Shown: in pieces, positions 1 to 10,889 of the stretch
Numbering within the stretch: position 1 is the first letter of the stretch
How the letters are laid out: each line of letters begins with the position of its first letter
Assembly: GCA_010094025.1 (NCBI GenBank)
Contig: ML991777.1
Span: 496,001 to 560,000, forward strand
Length of the DNA stretch: 64,000 nt
Source of the DNA: Viridothelium virens
Lineage: Eukaryota; Ascomycota; Dothideomycetes; Trypetheliales; Trypetheliaceae
Direction of reading: 5' to 3'
Notes under the pieces: model-generated
Seen by the model: only the letters and a program-made list of their open reading frames with translations
The model's database searches: none
Told to the model about the DNA's origin: nothing
Made by a program: the position numbers and the translations under genes

Positions 1-1147
1 GCTATTTCAGCAATTTTTCAACTCCCCGATGGATTCAAGAAGCAATCCTAGGGTCGCTTCCACTAAGTGGTATTCAAGACATAACATTCGGCGTCGGGCG
101 TCAACTGACTTACCAGCGGTCTAAGCATTAGGCGGCAACTAGACTGACCATGAAATGCCATTATGACACATACTCCAGCACACCCCTATCTGCTCTGATC
201 ATACCCACCTACCTACCTGGTATTCCTCAGTCATGAATTCGGGTAGTCATCTATGTCTAGGAACTCAGTAAACTATGCGGCTAACAAAATGCTTCCTTGT
301 ATTAATTGATGTTGCTAAGGCTCGAGAAGCCATCTACTCAATCTCCAATGGACTATGCGAAACACGCGTTCAGAGTGATGACGGAAGATCTCTTTATTAA
401 CACCCAATCCCCCTTCCCTCCCCCTCGCTTATCAGCTGGTGCTTAGGTTCCGTCTCCGTTTGCTTTTCTTGTGCTACCTATTGATCTTTATATAACGATT
501 CAACTCGTTGACCTTAATTTATTATTCACCAACAGAGCAGGAATTCATGTCTTAATTCACGTGAGTAGGGTATGGATACTAAAATACCCAAGCCAATGCT
601 ACTTATTATAAGCGCCGAGACCTTGTAAGCGCCGGTTGCCGTCATCAGCGGGGTATGCACGACTTTCTTTAGACCAACCATCGCCCGTCTGCTCTTATCC
701 AAGACTAGATCCTCATGTGAGAACCAATAGGAGCGTTTTATATTGCTTTAGAAGCGGCAAGGTTCGAAGAACCCCGGAGACAGCTAATCAATGTGGCGCG
801 GTCTGCAGAATGCATGGCCTTTTAAGCTAGAGCGCGTCGCTCGAATTCGTACAAGAGCTCCAAGGCTCTTCGCAAAGCTGAGTGCTACTTTTTCTTGTAT
901 ATCTTTCTCACTATCGGGTCCCTGTATCAGAAACTTCAATCGTACAAATCTCGACCGCGCCTGCACAACGTCGTCGACAAGCTCCACAGCGAAGCAGGCT
1001 GTGAGTACACTGTCCAGCAAGCTTCAGTCTGTTGAATAGGACCATCCCCTGCATTAGCTTGTGTTGCTTTGTATTTGTGCTTGTTTTCTCCTCTGAACAT
1101 TCAAGTATCACCAGAATCTCGATATCCTTCTCTTCTCAGCGACAGTC
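1..1147. other. Non-coding stretch upstream of the AIM24-type gene
   Basis: I see no gene here. Reading frames are short and unrelated to families I know. The last few hundred bases are probably promoter and 5' UTR of the gene starting at 1148. CTACCTACCT-type repeats near 200-220 resemble those in other promoters of this window. Confidence 0.5.
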
Positions 1148-2490
1148 ATGTCTGGACAACAACCCTATTATCCTCGTACGAACCCCACAGCTCAAAACGC
1201 CTTTTGATTTACTCATAGTATACAGCGCCCCCAGAATTGAATCGTGATGAAAAAACGCCACAGGCACAATACTATCCTCGTATGAGTTTCTTGCTCCGAG
1301 CAATCGTATGAGAACTCTAACTTGCTGTAGCCCCTCCAGAGAAATCTGAGCAACACCAATACTTTCCACCACCGCCCCATCAATCTCAGAATGCGCAATC
1401 ATATCCTCCCCCACCTTCTCAACCAGCAGAGAGTCAGAACGCATATCCACCTCCGCCTATCCAACAAGCGAATTCATTCGATGGCTCCACTGGTAATGGC
1501 TTCACCGGGCCACCACCTCAAAGTCCTCCCCCCACATCACCTGGCTTCGGCTCGCCGTTCCAACAAGCACGCCAAAACACACAAAGCTTCATCTCCCAAA
1601 CAGTGAAAGGACGGACTGCGGATGTGGATGACGAGGGTGCGCCGACTGCAGCGCACTTTGTAGGCGCTGGCGCTACAAAAGATGACGTTGGAACGTTCAA
1701 TGGAGGCAGCTATCGGATCAGTCACCGTGACACGAACACGCTGTTGACAGTCCAATTGGCGGTAGGGTGTCCGCTGACTGCCAAGCCTGGGGTTATGATT
1801 GCTATGTCCCCTACCATCACTCTCAAAGGCGCCATCAAGTTCTCCATGAAGAAGCTCGTAGTGGGAGGTGAGATGGCACATTCGACGTTTACCGGCCCGG
1901 GAGAATTGCTCCTTGCGCCTGCTGCGCTAGGCGATATCGCGAATATCAGACTCAACGGGGATGGAAAGTGGAATGTGGGCAAGGATGCATTTTTGGCTTG
2001 CACACAGGGTGTAGTCAAGGAATATAAGAACCAAGGCTTCAAGAAGGCCATGTTCAGTGGTGAAGGGTTCTTTATTTATAACATTAGCGGTGTGGGGATC
2101 CTGTGGATTACGAGTTTGGGAGCCATCATTAGGAAAGACGTAAGTGCTCTCCATGCAACTGCGAAACCTACTTCGCAAATATAAGGGCTAATCACAAAGT
2201 AACGCAGTTGCAAGAGGGCGAGAAATATTTGGTCGACAATGGACATTTGGTGGCTTGGAATTGCAAATACGTTCTGGAACGGGTAGCCAGTGGAGGGATT
2301 GTTTCTGGTATCAGCTCAGGCGAAGGCTTGGTCTGCAAGTTTACAGGTCAGTCAACTTTCAGCTTCAATTTTCGATGGAACAAGCAGGCTAATCAAAAAT
2401 TACGTAGGTCCTGGCACAGTGTTCATGCAGACAAGGAACCCGGAGGCTTTCTCAAAATGGCTTGCTGCACATGCAGGTGGTGGACCGTAG
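1148..2490 (+). CDS. AIM24 family mitochondrial biogenesis protein
   Basis: Five coding exons: 1148-1175, 1226-1279, 1331-2139, 2208-2346 and 2408-2490, giving about 370 aa. The first ~115 residues are a Pro/Gln/Tyr-rich low-complexity arm, split by two 50-nt introns. The rest is an AIM24 (TIGR00266-like) beta-rich domain, with blocks such as [33 protein letters not shown] and, at the end, [12 protein letters not shown]. All introns have GT-AG ends and keep phase. The ATG at 1148 opens the only frame that continues into the domain. In yeast, Aim24 is a mitochondrial inner-membrane protein linked to cristae and MICOS integrity. This long Pro/Gln-rich form without an obvious targeting peptide may instead be cytosolic. 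The family call is strong; the location is inference. Confidence 0.85.
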
Positions 2491-3054
2491 TACTTTCCCA
2501 AGTACTCTCCAATACTATTTCCCTCTCTTTTTCAACCTGTTTCTACGGCGCTAAACAAAGGCGCATATTAAACGTCACGAGCACTTTCTCAAAGTTGAAT
2601 GTAGCAGGCTTCTCTATATCTCCATTATGCCTGTCCAAGGTATTGGGCTCGATCCGATTTTGCATGCGAAGAGAACCACAATATCTGAATCTCGTATGTT
2701 TCAGTCAAAGGAGACTTTAGTTTGTAGGCTTCGTCCTCGGCGTGTCTGAGTCTATGTCATAAATTTGCAGGATCAATTACTGTGTCGTGATTGAGATGAT
2801 AGGCGCGATTCAAGTGATATTTGTAAACGGTGTGTCAAGGAGCAATCATCGCAAGAGTGTGACTGCGGCGGGCGTGGAGTACCAAGGATACATCCACCAA
2901 ACCACGACAAGAGGTCAACTCAACGCGACAATTCACTCCGTACCCACCTCTGTGTACCTCCATTCCCCGGACTTCATCTTTCAAATATCAACTGTCTCTC
3001 GGTATCTCCACTGGCCAACTTCTCAATTAAAAGTGTCTTGCTACATCCTCAGGC
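2491..3054. other. Intergenic gap between AIM24-type gene and Iec3 gene
   Basis: Holds the 3' UTR of the upstream gene and the promoter and 5' UTR of the next gene on the same strand. Nothing else is recognised. Confidence 0.5.
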
Positions 3055-4259
3055 ATGGCTTCGTCTGTGGAGGCCGAACCTCCAACAATTGAACAAACAC
3101 AATCGACCGCACAACCAGCCAAAGGCCAGTACCGGTCGTGGAGGTATGTTGGCAATATCGCGATCTGGATCAACGTGTCTAACCATCTGTAGGAAGAAGT
3201 ATCGCAAGATGAAGCTCAAGTTTGACGAAAAGATGAAGGAAAGCGGCAGCCTATGCAAAGAGGAGATCAAGGCCAAAGAGGTCGCTCGCCGCTTACAAGA
3301 GCAGAATGAGTATGCTGCTTTCCTCAGAAGCTGGATAACGGAGCTAATATGGTGTGATCAGTCGAATACTGGACATGCTCCTCGACATCAACAGCTCCCT
3401 GCAGATCCCATCAGACATGCGCTTCAACCTCCACGACCCTCCAGGGACTCCTCCCCTATCTGCAATTCCCGAGCTTGAATCCGACCATCCAACATCTCTC
3501 ACACTTAAGGTCGAACAATTACGGCAACAAGTCCAAGACGGCCATCTTAACCAGCTTGATTTCATCGACCTCGAAAAAGCACTTACCCAGAGATTAACCA
3601 ATCTCGGCACCAAATCGATTAGCTCCCTCGCAAACGTCCCACATACTGACCCTAACAATCCCTCCACCGCCGCTGTCCTAGGCGATTCTCTCAACGATAT
3701 ACTTGGCATCAGTGAAACTAATAAGGATGGTTACGGCTACATGGACCCTAATCACGCCGACGCCCTCCTCCTCGACCTCGATCGTTCTATCAGTGAAGCC
3801 TACACCAATAGCTACCCTCCTCTCGTACACCCTCCTACCCCTGAACCCACCGAGAAGGACATCGTGGCTAACAACCCGGTGTCGGTACAAAACTACCTAC
3901 GGCGATACCATCCGCAGATCTTCCTCCAGGATGCGGAGAATGCGTTGGCAGAGAAGGCAACGCGTGAAGGCGGAGGTGTGGGAGGTGGTGGGAGTAAGCG
4001 AGGGGGCGGGAAGCGCGCGAGTAAAGGGACGGCGGGCATCGAGACGAAGATGGAGTTGGATCCGCTGGACGAGGAGCTAGGTATATTGCCAGAGACAACT
4101 GGGAGTGGGAGGAAGAGGGCAAGAGGTGAGGAAGACGGGAGTTATAGACCTAAGGGTGGCAGCAGTCGGCCGAGTAAGAAGAGGAAGGCGGAAGGGGATG
4201 GGGAGGGCGGTGGACGGGGGAAAAAGAAGGCGAGGGCTAGTAATGGAGGGGAGGCATGA
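3055..4259 (+). CDS. iec3: INO80 chromatin-remodelling complex subunit Iec3
   Basis: Three exons: 3055-3143, 3193-3309 and 3362-4259, giving about 367 aa. The N-terminal ~150 residues match the IEC3 family: the YRSWRKKYRKMKLKFDEKM block, a short coiled coil ending ARRLQEQND, then ILDMLLDINSSLQIP. Both introns fall inside this block and splice in phase (TGG AG|G and GA|T CGA). The middle is acidic. The C-terminus is a Gly/Lys/Arg-rich disordered tail with several nuclear-localisation-like stretches (KRGGGKR, RPSKKRK, GKKKAR). Iec3 is a fungal-specific accessory subunit of INO80, described in fission yeast, and acts on nucleosomes in the nucleus. The third exon becomes very purine-rich over its last 300 bases, matching the basic tail. 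Confidence 0.88.
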
Positions 4260-4608
4260 CAGGATGTCCTAATGTTTGTAAGATAGGAAGAGCAAGAAAG
4301 AAGTGCTCCGGTGCTGTATTAGTCCCAAACTCCTACGAAAGTACAGAGTCTCGAAATCATGTACTACATATGCATGTCTTCAAGCATGTGGCTCCCTATG
4401 GCTTGGACCAATGTCTTGCATATGAGAGCAGACTCTGAAAGATCCATTGCTTGTTCGATTCAATCTAACAATATGTTCCTAGCTAGGCCTTGACCCAAGT
4501 CTAGTACTAGGCCAACGAGTCTTTTCTCGGCCTTTCAAAGCGGCCCTTGAGGCCTCTAATAGCCCTTTAAAATCTCTGTTTTCCATGTTATTCCTCCTCT
4601 CTTCGCTT
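4260..4608. other. Convergent 3' region between Iec3 and DUF3253 genes
   Basis: Two genes end toward each other here. I see only presumed 3' UTRs, plus a few short CTAGGCC/GGCC repeats near 4490-4555. Confidence 0.45.
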
Positions 4609-4926
4609 CTAAAACTGTTCCTCCCGAACCAATCTAACTCTTACCGGACCTCTCACTTCTTCCAATCCCCTCTCCCTCCCCACCACCTCCCCTCTCTGCA
4701 AAACCTCAACCTGTCCCTCATCCCTCAAACGAAACACTAGCTCTCGCATTGTAGGCATCAAATCCCGCCAGTGAGAAGCACCAAGGTCAGCGAGTTCAGA
4801 CAATGAGAGGGCGCGTGGGATTTCTGAGGGGCAGGCAGTTTTGGGATGGGCGCGTTGGTAGAGAAGATCAAACAAGCGGTTTTTGAGCAGGGGATCCGAG
4901 CAAATGGAGGAGATTCCGTTGGTCAT
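4609..4926 (-). CDS. Small DUF3253 domain protein
   Basis: Single-exon frame of 105 aa. The layout fits DUF3253 as I remember it: an N-terminal helix (LLKNRLFDLLYQRA), a KTACPSEIPRAL block, a W-RDLMPTMRELVFRLRDEG recognition-helix-like block, then a beta hairpin (QVEVLQRGEVV) ending in RGPVRVRL. That is a compact winged-helix-like fold, best known from bacteria. No function is established. The ATG at 4926 is the only candidate and the domain fills the protein, so it looks intact. No targeting signal is seen. The fungal copy may derive from an old bacterial transfer, which the sequence alone cannot settle. Confidence 0.72.
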   Translation of the reverse strand: MTNGISSICSDPLLKNRLFDLLYQRAHPKTACPSEIPRALSLSELADLGASHWRDLMPTMRELVFRLRDEGQVEVLQRGEVVGRERGLEEVRGPVRVRLVREEQF

Positions 4927-6277
4927 GGTGGTAGTGCCGCTGATGAGGGTACCTAGTAATAAGGCATAAACAGAGTTACATGGATTTTGTGCTGGCGTAT
5001 GCCCTTTTGAACATGCAAGGAGATCATATCAACGTTGTCGCTCTAAAGGCCGCGAAGTCCGTGGGGGCTTTCAGTCAGGTTGTTTAAATGTTAAGAAGCA
5101 TAACATCTGCCGTTACTCCAGTCGTCGCTAAATCCGATGCTGCAGTTGCACTGGGAAACTTCGAACAGAACTCAGGGATAAAAACAAAATGGGGTTGACT
5201 TCTATGGAGAGCTGCGACCCAGATCTAAGGAGCCGAGCTCTTGATCTATTGAAAAAGCCGTCTGCTCCTCATTCGATCCAAGGGATTATCGATCACTCGA
5301 CACTACTACGGAAACATGACCACTGAAAAGTGCCAAACTCGAAGTCTACATTGATTGCCCGCCGTGAGGGTTCCCTTGCTGCAACCGAGCTGTTTGACTC
5401 TCAGGCACTCGGCACATAGACCGTTTGTTATCAGTAACGTTTTTTCTCGGCGAAGCCAAAGGATAGTTCAGAGTTCATGACAAATCCTTGTTCTAGTGCC
5501 AGTGCGGAATGAAGATAGGGGTCAGCTGTCGTACTATCCCCTAATAAGATGTCGCAAAAGTTTCCGAGCTCAACCCATGGCATAATAGATGAAATAGTGC
5601 GTCCATATGTCATGTCCGGCTTGAAAGCTCATGGATACTTGGCTCGGAAATTACTCTAGCCATGTAATATAACGTCACTAGTGTCGATCGAGCTGAGAAC
5701 GCATACCCAGAATCCAACTACTGACGAACTGGAGTTTGCCGTGGAGTGCTCCAGCCTATCGAATTCAGATTTGGAATACGAGGCATGAGATGCGTCACTG
5801 CGCATTCTCGAGCGCCCTGCGAAATACCACTTCTCCCTTTGTCCCTTCGTGGCAAGAAATAGAACTGCGAACTATGGAGTTCCAGCGACAAGACCAGAAA
5901 GCGGTCGAATTTAGCTGTTGGACAGGTACCTCGAGACAGTATTCAACTCTGGAGGATACCGGATCTTCTCTGTGGCCGGACGAACTACCATGAGACGGCC
6001 AGCCATGAGTCAAAGCTCGGCTCATTCCTTGATCTGCCTTAAGCCGATTCCCCACCGGTGATTCCAAGCGCAGTTATGTCTGCCCCTAATTGAAGTAAGA
6101 ACGTTGTTGGTTAGTGGTTCATTCTACTTCATTCAGTAAGTTGTCATATTTTTACTTCAACGTCTAAACTTATATTTAAAGCGGCCTCGCTCTTTTCGCT
6201 GTGCTTATCTGGGAAGAGATTTTTTTTCGAGACATAGATCCCTCTTTCCTCCCTGTCAGTAAGAAATCGATTCCAGA
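4927..6277. other. Long gene-free divergent region
   Basis: Lies between the starts of the DUF3253 gene (minus) and the SDR gene (plus), so it holds both promoters. A TATA-like ATATTTAAA lies near 6173-6181, roughly 100 bp before the SDR start. Frames inside are short and match nothing I know. A decayed gene cannot be excluded. Confidence 0.45.
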
Positions 6278-7162
6278 ATGTCTCAATCGAGGACAGTCCT
6301 GATTACAGGCTGTTCCTTAAATGGTCTTGGGGACTATCTTGCTCGAACTTTTCATGCAAAGGGGCTACGAGTTATCGCCACCGCTCGTAATTTGTCGAAA
6401 ATGGCCCATCTGGAGAAATTGGGTATCGAGACTCTTGAGTTGGACGTCACTTCTTTGGAATCCTGTTCAGAATGCGTCGACATCGTTACCAAGCTCACTG
6501 GTGGCTCCCTTGATATTTTAGTCAACAATGCCGGAGGCGGTTACTACATGCCACTCATGGACGTGGATATCGACAGAGCAAAGCAGATCTATGAAACCAA
6601 CGTCTGGGGCGTTTTACGAGTGACACAGGCGTTCATTCCTTTGTTACGGAATTCCACACACTCCAACGGAGCCATGGTGGTGAACCAGACTTCCATCGTA
6701 TCTGTCATCAATAGCCCCTTTGGCGGATCGTATAACAGCAGCAAGGCCGCTGCCGCCATGATTTCCGACACGTTGCGTCTCGAGCTCAAGCCCTTCGGCA
6801 TCAAAGTCATCGACCTCAAGACCGGGACCGTGGCGTCAGAGTTTTGGACGAACCAGTCTTCAAACTGGCAACTGAAATTGCCCGCGAATTCAATGTATCA
6901 GCCAGCTAAGGACTTGGTGGAGAAGATGATTAACGAGGGTCCCTTTGGCATGAGATTGATGCCGCAAGACATATGGGCGGAGAGAGTTGTTGGTGATTTA
7001 TTGAAGCCGAGTCCTAGTCCACGTATCTGGCGAGGCTATGAGGCGACTTTGTGTTGGTTCTTCTCTGCACTTCTCCCATTTACTTGGAGAGATGGCATGT
7101 TGATGAGAATGCATAGATTTGATATCTTGAGCAAAAGTCTGCAGCTTGTGAAGAGACAGTGA
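6278..7162 (+). CDS. Ayr1-like short-chain dehydrogenase/reductase
   Basis: Single exon, 294 aa. The classical SDR fold is clear: an N-terminal cofactor loop TGCSLNGLG at about 10-18, a LDVTS acidic turn near 56, NNAGGG near 83, a catalytic Ser in the NQTSIVSV strand, and the YNSSK Tyr/Lys pair near 152-156. Sequence and length resemble fungal NADPH-dependent 1-acyldihydroxyacetone-phosphate reductase (Ayr1), which makes 1-acylglycerol-3-phosphate at the ER and lipid droplets. The hydrophobic C-terminal segment (LCWFFSALLPF) suits membrane or lipid-droplet attachment. The Ayr1 function is inferred from the family; another lipid-type substrate is possible. Confidence 0.82.
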   Translation: MSQSRTVLITGCSLNGLGDYLARTFHAKGLRVIATARNLSKMAHLEKLGIETLELDVTSLESCSECVDIVTKLTGGSLDILVNNAGGGYYMPLMDVDIDRAKQIYETNVWGVLRVTQAFIPLLRNSTHSNGAMVVNQTSIVSVINSPFGGSYNSSKAAAAMISDTLRLELKPFGIKVIDLKTGTVASEFWTNQSSNWQLKLPANSMYQPAKDLVEKMINEGPFGMRLMPQDIWAERVVGDLLKPSPSPRIWRGYEATLCWFFSALLPFTWRDGMLMRMHRFDILSKSLQLVKRQ

Positions 7163-7656
7163 GATCTGGATAACGCGAACGAGCAGGCTTCCACTACTTT
7201 TCAAATTCGCGTGTACAATCCTAGTACGTCCTTATCTCATGGCAAATTGGCCCATTCGGCATTTATATGTAGTTATCAGTCTTGATAAATTCGGATGCAG
7301 GTCTCGAATGACGACATTGTTCCTTTAGCCTCCTTCAATGAATAGATTGTCATTGTATGGGAGGTCTTCAGCAAGAGGCAGAATGCTGCATGGGGCGGGA
7401 AACCCTCATTGTGGAGAACTCTGTATAGTTCTTTCCTTACAGACTTGATTGTGTGATTATTGAAATCAATAGACCTAGATTGCTATGACCTTCGACACGG
7501 AAATTTTGATCGCCCAGCGGAGGGTGGTGGTTAAGGTAGGATGGAGATCGAGTCGGCGCGGACAGGAAGCGACCTTCAGCAAATAAGATACTCCGCTCGG
7601 GCCGAGATGCGTTACCACGAAAATTTGTATCAGATCACCACCTCCTTCCTAAAATC
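7163..7656. other. Intergenic gap, promoter of UTP15
   Basis: Just upstream of the UTP15 start, at about 7617-7628, there is CGAAAATTTG, which resembles the rRNA-processing element (RRPE) found before many ribosome-biogenesis genes in ascomycetes. A GAGATGCG lies about 10 bases before it. These are suggestive motifs only. Confidence 0.4.
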
Positions 7657-9279
7657 ATGGCTGTGCCAGTTGAGCGCATGCAGCCTCTGAAGCTTCCTCC
7701 CGGTCCTGCACCTCTGACCACGGATCAACGCTACTGGCGCAGCTTCAAGTCGCAACAGTTAGTACCCACACCGCACTCCAGTCCCGTCACACATATCTCG
7801 TTTCCTTCCGCACCCTCGAACCCCCTTGCACTTACGACCGCCTCGACGGACACCTTCGCTGTCACTTCTGGCGCTCGCATACAGATCTTCAGCTCTCGTA
7901 CTCGGCGTCTTCTTCGCGCGATTACCCGATTCGGACCCGACGATCATGCGTATAGCGGCTCAATCCGACGAGATGGCCGCGTGCTTATAGCCGGAAGCGA
8001 AAGCGGTGCGATACAAGCATTCGATATCAACTCGAGAGCGATTTTGAAGACATGGAGGGAGCACAAACAGCCTGTGTGGGTGACAAAATGGTGTCCGCAG
8101 GGGGATTTGACAGCTGCTATGAGCTGCAGCGATGATCGCACGGTCAGATTATGGGACTTGCCTAGCGAAGAGAGTCAATGGACCGGAGTCGGTCATGGCG
8201 ACTACGTAAGATGTGGGGAGTTTATGCCTGGTCAGGGATCCGGGAATTTGTTGGTATCTGGAAGCTATGATCAAACCGTTAGGCTGTGGGATTCAAGAGC
8301 TGGAGCGAAGGCTGCCATGATTTTCCAGCATGCGTCAACCGTAGAGAGTGTGTTGCCTATGCCGGGTGGGACGACTTTACTCGCAGCGGTCGACAACCAG
8401 ATCAATGTACTGGATCTAGTTGCGGCTAAACCACTGGAAAGATTACAAAACCATCAAAAGACAGTAACAAGTTTATGTCTGGCAAGCAATGGGACAAGAG
8501 TCCTGAGCGGAGCATTGGATGGGCACGTTAAAGTTTTTGAGACGATGAATTGGAGTGTCGTGGCTGGACTGAAATACAGCTCTCCTGTGCTCTCACTGTG
8601 TGTCGTCGGCGCAGGCGTCAGCCGTGAAGATCGGCATTTGGCTGTAGGGTTACACTCTGGTGTCATGTCCATACGCACGAGGCTTTCAGGACAGCAGAAA
8701 GTCCAAGCTAGGGAAAAAGAAAAGGAGATCAAAGCACTCATTGAAGGGACGACAGAGCAATTGGATCGAAAGAAGTCGAAAAGGAGGAAGAAACAAGAAC
8801 GTATCTTGCGAGGCAAAGACTTCACTGGGGAGGGTGTCGATATTGTGATTGACGGAAATTCAAGAGGCAAAGTCAAGAAAGGAACACCATGGGAGAAAGC
8901 GCTCAGGGAGGGCCGATATGCCTCGGCGTTGGACCTCGTTATTAATGCGCAACCTCACTCGAAGCAGAATACACTAACTCTTATAACCGCTCTCCGACAC
9001 CGATCAGCCTTACGAACAGCACTGAAAGGACGTAATGAGGAGGAACTCGAGCCGATTCTCAAGTGGTTAAACAAAATTGTCAAGGACCCACGCCACATCA
9101 AACTTACAAGCGACGTTGGTTTTCTAATATTGGACTTGTACGCACAACACCTGGGCGAGGCCCCCATGATCGATAAACTCGTCAAGAAGCTACACACCGC
9201 CGTTCGATCAAGTGCAGAATACTCGCAGCAGGCACACTCCACCCTTGGTATGCTTGATCTCCTCACTGCTGGAACATGA
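7657..9279 (+). CDS. utp15: U3 snoRNP-associated protein Utp15
   Basis: Single exon, 540 aa. The N-terminal ~330 residues form a WD40 propeller with repeats ending in RLWDL, RLWDS and related forms. A Lys/Glu-rich linker (about 345-385) precedes the Utp15 C-terminal helical domain (about 400-535). Length and order are those of Utp15, a t-UTP/UtpA subunit of the small-subunit processome. That complex binds nascent 35S pre-rRNA in the nucleolus and is needed for 18S rRNA production and for rDNA transcription. The start MAVPVERMQPLKLP closely resembles other fungal Utp15 N-termini. The gene converges with the SDR at 9412, with only 132 bases between stops. Confidence 0.93.
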   Translation: MAVPVERMQPLKLPPGPAPLTTDQRYWRSFKSQQLVPTPHSSPVTHISFPSAPSNPLALTTASTDTFAVTSGARIQIFSSRTRRLLRAITRFGPDDHAYSGSIRRDGRVLIAGSESGAIQAFDINSRAILKTWREHKQPVWVTKWCPQGDLTAAMSCSDDRTVRLWDLPSEESQWTGVGHGDYVRCGEFMPGQGSGNLLVSGSYDQTVRLWDSRAGAKAAMIFQHASTVESVLPMPGGTTLLAAVDNQINVLDLVAAKPLERLQNHQKTVTSLCLASNGTRVLSGALDGHVKVFETMNWSVVAGLKYSSPVLSLCVVGAGVSREDRHLAVGLHSGVMSIRTRLSGQQKVQAREKEKEIKALIEGTTEQLDRKKSKRRKKQERILRGKDFTGEGVDIVIDGNSRGKVKKGTPWEKALREGRYASALDLVINAQPHSKQNTLTLITALRHRSALRTALKGRNEEELEPILKWLNKIVKDPRHIKLTSDVGFLILDLYAQHLGEAPMIDKLVKKLHTAVRSSAEYSQQAHSTLGMLDLLTAGT

Positions 9280-9411
9280 ATTGCACATTTTCCGCGTTGT
9301 GATCAACTCATGGATTATCCTCTTCCCGTCCTCGAACGAGCGTCTAGGCGGTTGCAAATGCCCTGGATGACACAAATGCAGTATGAATGCACAAGGGATT
9401 TGATCCTCATT

Positions 9412-10242
9412 CTATGTTCTTCCAGTGGAGTCTATTAATCCGCCGTCAACCACCAACTCTTGTCCGGTCACATACGACGCTTCGTCGCTCGCGAAGAATA
9501 GGGCTGCGTTCGCTACATCCCAAGCACTTCCCATACGTCCCATTGGTACCTGCGCGTCTCTAGTCTTCCTGAATCCGTTATAATCACCGCCGGCATATTT
9601 GTCCGCGAGTATTTTTACCAACGGTGTGTCAATCAGCCCCGGCACCACCGTATTCAGTCGTATCAATGGCCCACCCTGTGCGTGCCGCTGGCCATACAGT
9701 ACTGCTGTCGTTTTGCAGAACTGTATCAAAGCAGCCTTCGTTGCCGCGTATGCAACCTGTGGTTTTCCAATATAGCGCAGTCCTGCCACCGACGATATAC
9801 AAATCACATTTCCTCCGGTGCTCTGCTTCTCCATAATCGGCAGCGCAAGATGCGTCATCAAATACACCGACTTCAGATTGACGTCCACCTGCGCGTCCCA
9901 CACATCCTCCGCCATCTCTGCTGGGCCCCCTGGCTCGCTCTTCCCAACGTTGTTCACCAGAATGTCGATCCGTCCATGCTTCGCCATGCACGCATCTACG
10001 AGCGCCTTCGCGGATTCGGCGTTCGTGACGTTAGCAGAAACGCATGTCACGGTTGCTTCGGGTGCTTTGGATTTGATCTGCGCAACGCCGGTCTCGCCGA
10101 GCTCGGGTCGTATGTCACAGCCGAATATGGTGGCGCCGCGTTGGGCGAAGAGCGTCGCAATGCTAGTACCGTTGCCCCACCCGTCAGCGCGAGCGGAGCC
10201 GATGCCGGTTATGAGGACGATTTTGTTCGTGAGGTCGTGCAT
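9412..10242 (-). CDS. FabG-like short-chain dehydrogenase/reductase
   Basis: Single exon, 276 aa from the ATG at 10242. The frame stays open upstream for 57 codons but has no earlier ATG, so 10242 is the start. SDR landmarks: TGIGSARADGWGNGTS nucleotide loop near 13-28, a CDIRPE acidic residue after beta-2, NNVGKSEPGG (NNAG equivalent), a catalytic Ser in ICISSVAG, YAATK active-site Tyr/Lys, a PG..DTP substrate loop, and a C-terminal VTGQELVVDGG typical of FabG-like enzymes. This is a soluble NAD(P)-dependent oxidoreductase. The substrate cannot be told from sequence. The nucleotide loop carries an insertion relative to the usual TGxxxGIG. Confidence 0.85.
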   Translation of the reverse strand: MHDLTNKIVLITGIGSARADGWGNGTSIATLFAQRGATIFGCDIRPELGETGVAQIKSKAPEATVTCVSANVTNAESAKALVDACMAKHGRIDILVNNVGKSEPGGPAEMAEDVWDAQVDVNLKSVYLMTHLALPIMEKQSTGGNVICISSVAGLRYIGKPQVAYAATKAALIQFCKTTAVLYGQRHAQGGPLIRLNTVVPGLIDTPLVKILADKYAGGDYNGFRKTRDAQVPMGRMGSAWDVANAALFFASDEASYVTGQELVVDGGLIDSTGRT

Positions 10243-10889
10243 TGGCAGTGGAGAGCGTGGGGAAAGGTGGGCGCTCAGAGATGGCAAGTTAGAGAAGAGA
10301 GGTATTTCGCGAAGAATGTATGGTAATTGAGACGCCGAAAATGTCGAAGAATTGTAGTGACTATAGTAAATGAATAGATACCTAGATAGACCCCAAGAAT
10401 GCACTGAAGCCAAAGAATGAAATTATTAAAGCTGCTCCTGAAATGTTATTGTCGACTACACCGCGGAAAATTGTCCGTCGCGACCACTCTATGGCGGGGT
10501 CGTGGGGTTGAGCAAGTTCCTGTCGGGAGAAATGTTAGCGGGCAATGATCTCATCCATACGGACACGACGGAGTAGATTTGCCTTCTTCAGAATTGTGTG
10601 GTACCTTAATGGTAGTCACGACATTCAATGATAAAACTTTCGATCACCCCTTCAGCTACCTTCATTACTTTACCCTTGCGTTTGATCTGGTTAAGTACGG
10701 AGTACTGCGTTCAAAGAAATAGATGATATGACAAAAATGCTTGCATGAACGCACGGCTAGACTACATCTCACGTCAATCCATGCGGCCTTAGGATCCAGT
10801 ATCGGATGCATAACCTAATATGCTCCAGCTCGTTCCATCAGTGTTCTTGATAGCCGATTTCGGCAAACCTGAGCTTACATGGTATCCGT
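10243..10889. other. Intergenic gap with a GTACGGAGTAC motif
   Basis: Lies upstream of the SDR and downstream of the NACHT-like gene. It contains the near-palindrome GTACGGAGTAC at 10695-10705, which recurs elsewhere in the window. No gene is seen. Confidence 0.45.

Noticed and set aside
10243-10413. A 57-codon N-terminal extension of the FabG-like reductase
   Set aside because: The open frame has no ATG upstream of 10242; it is probably 5' UTR.
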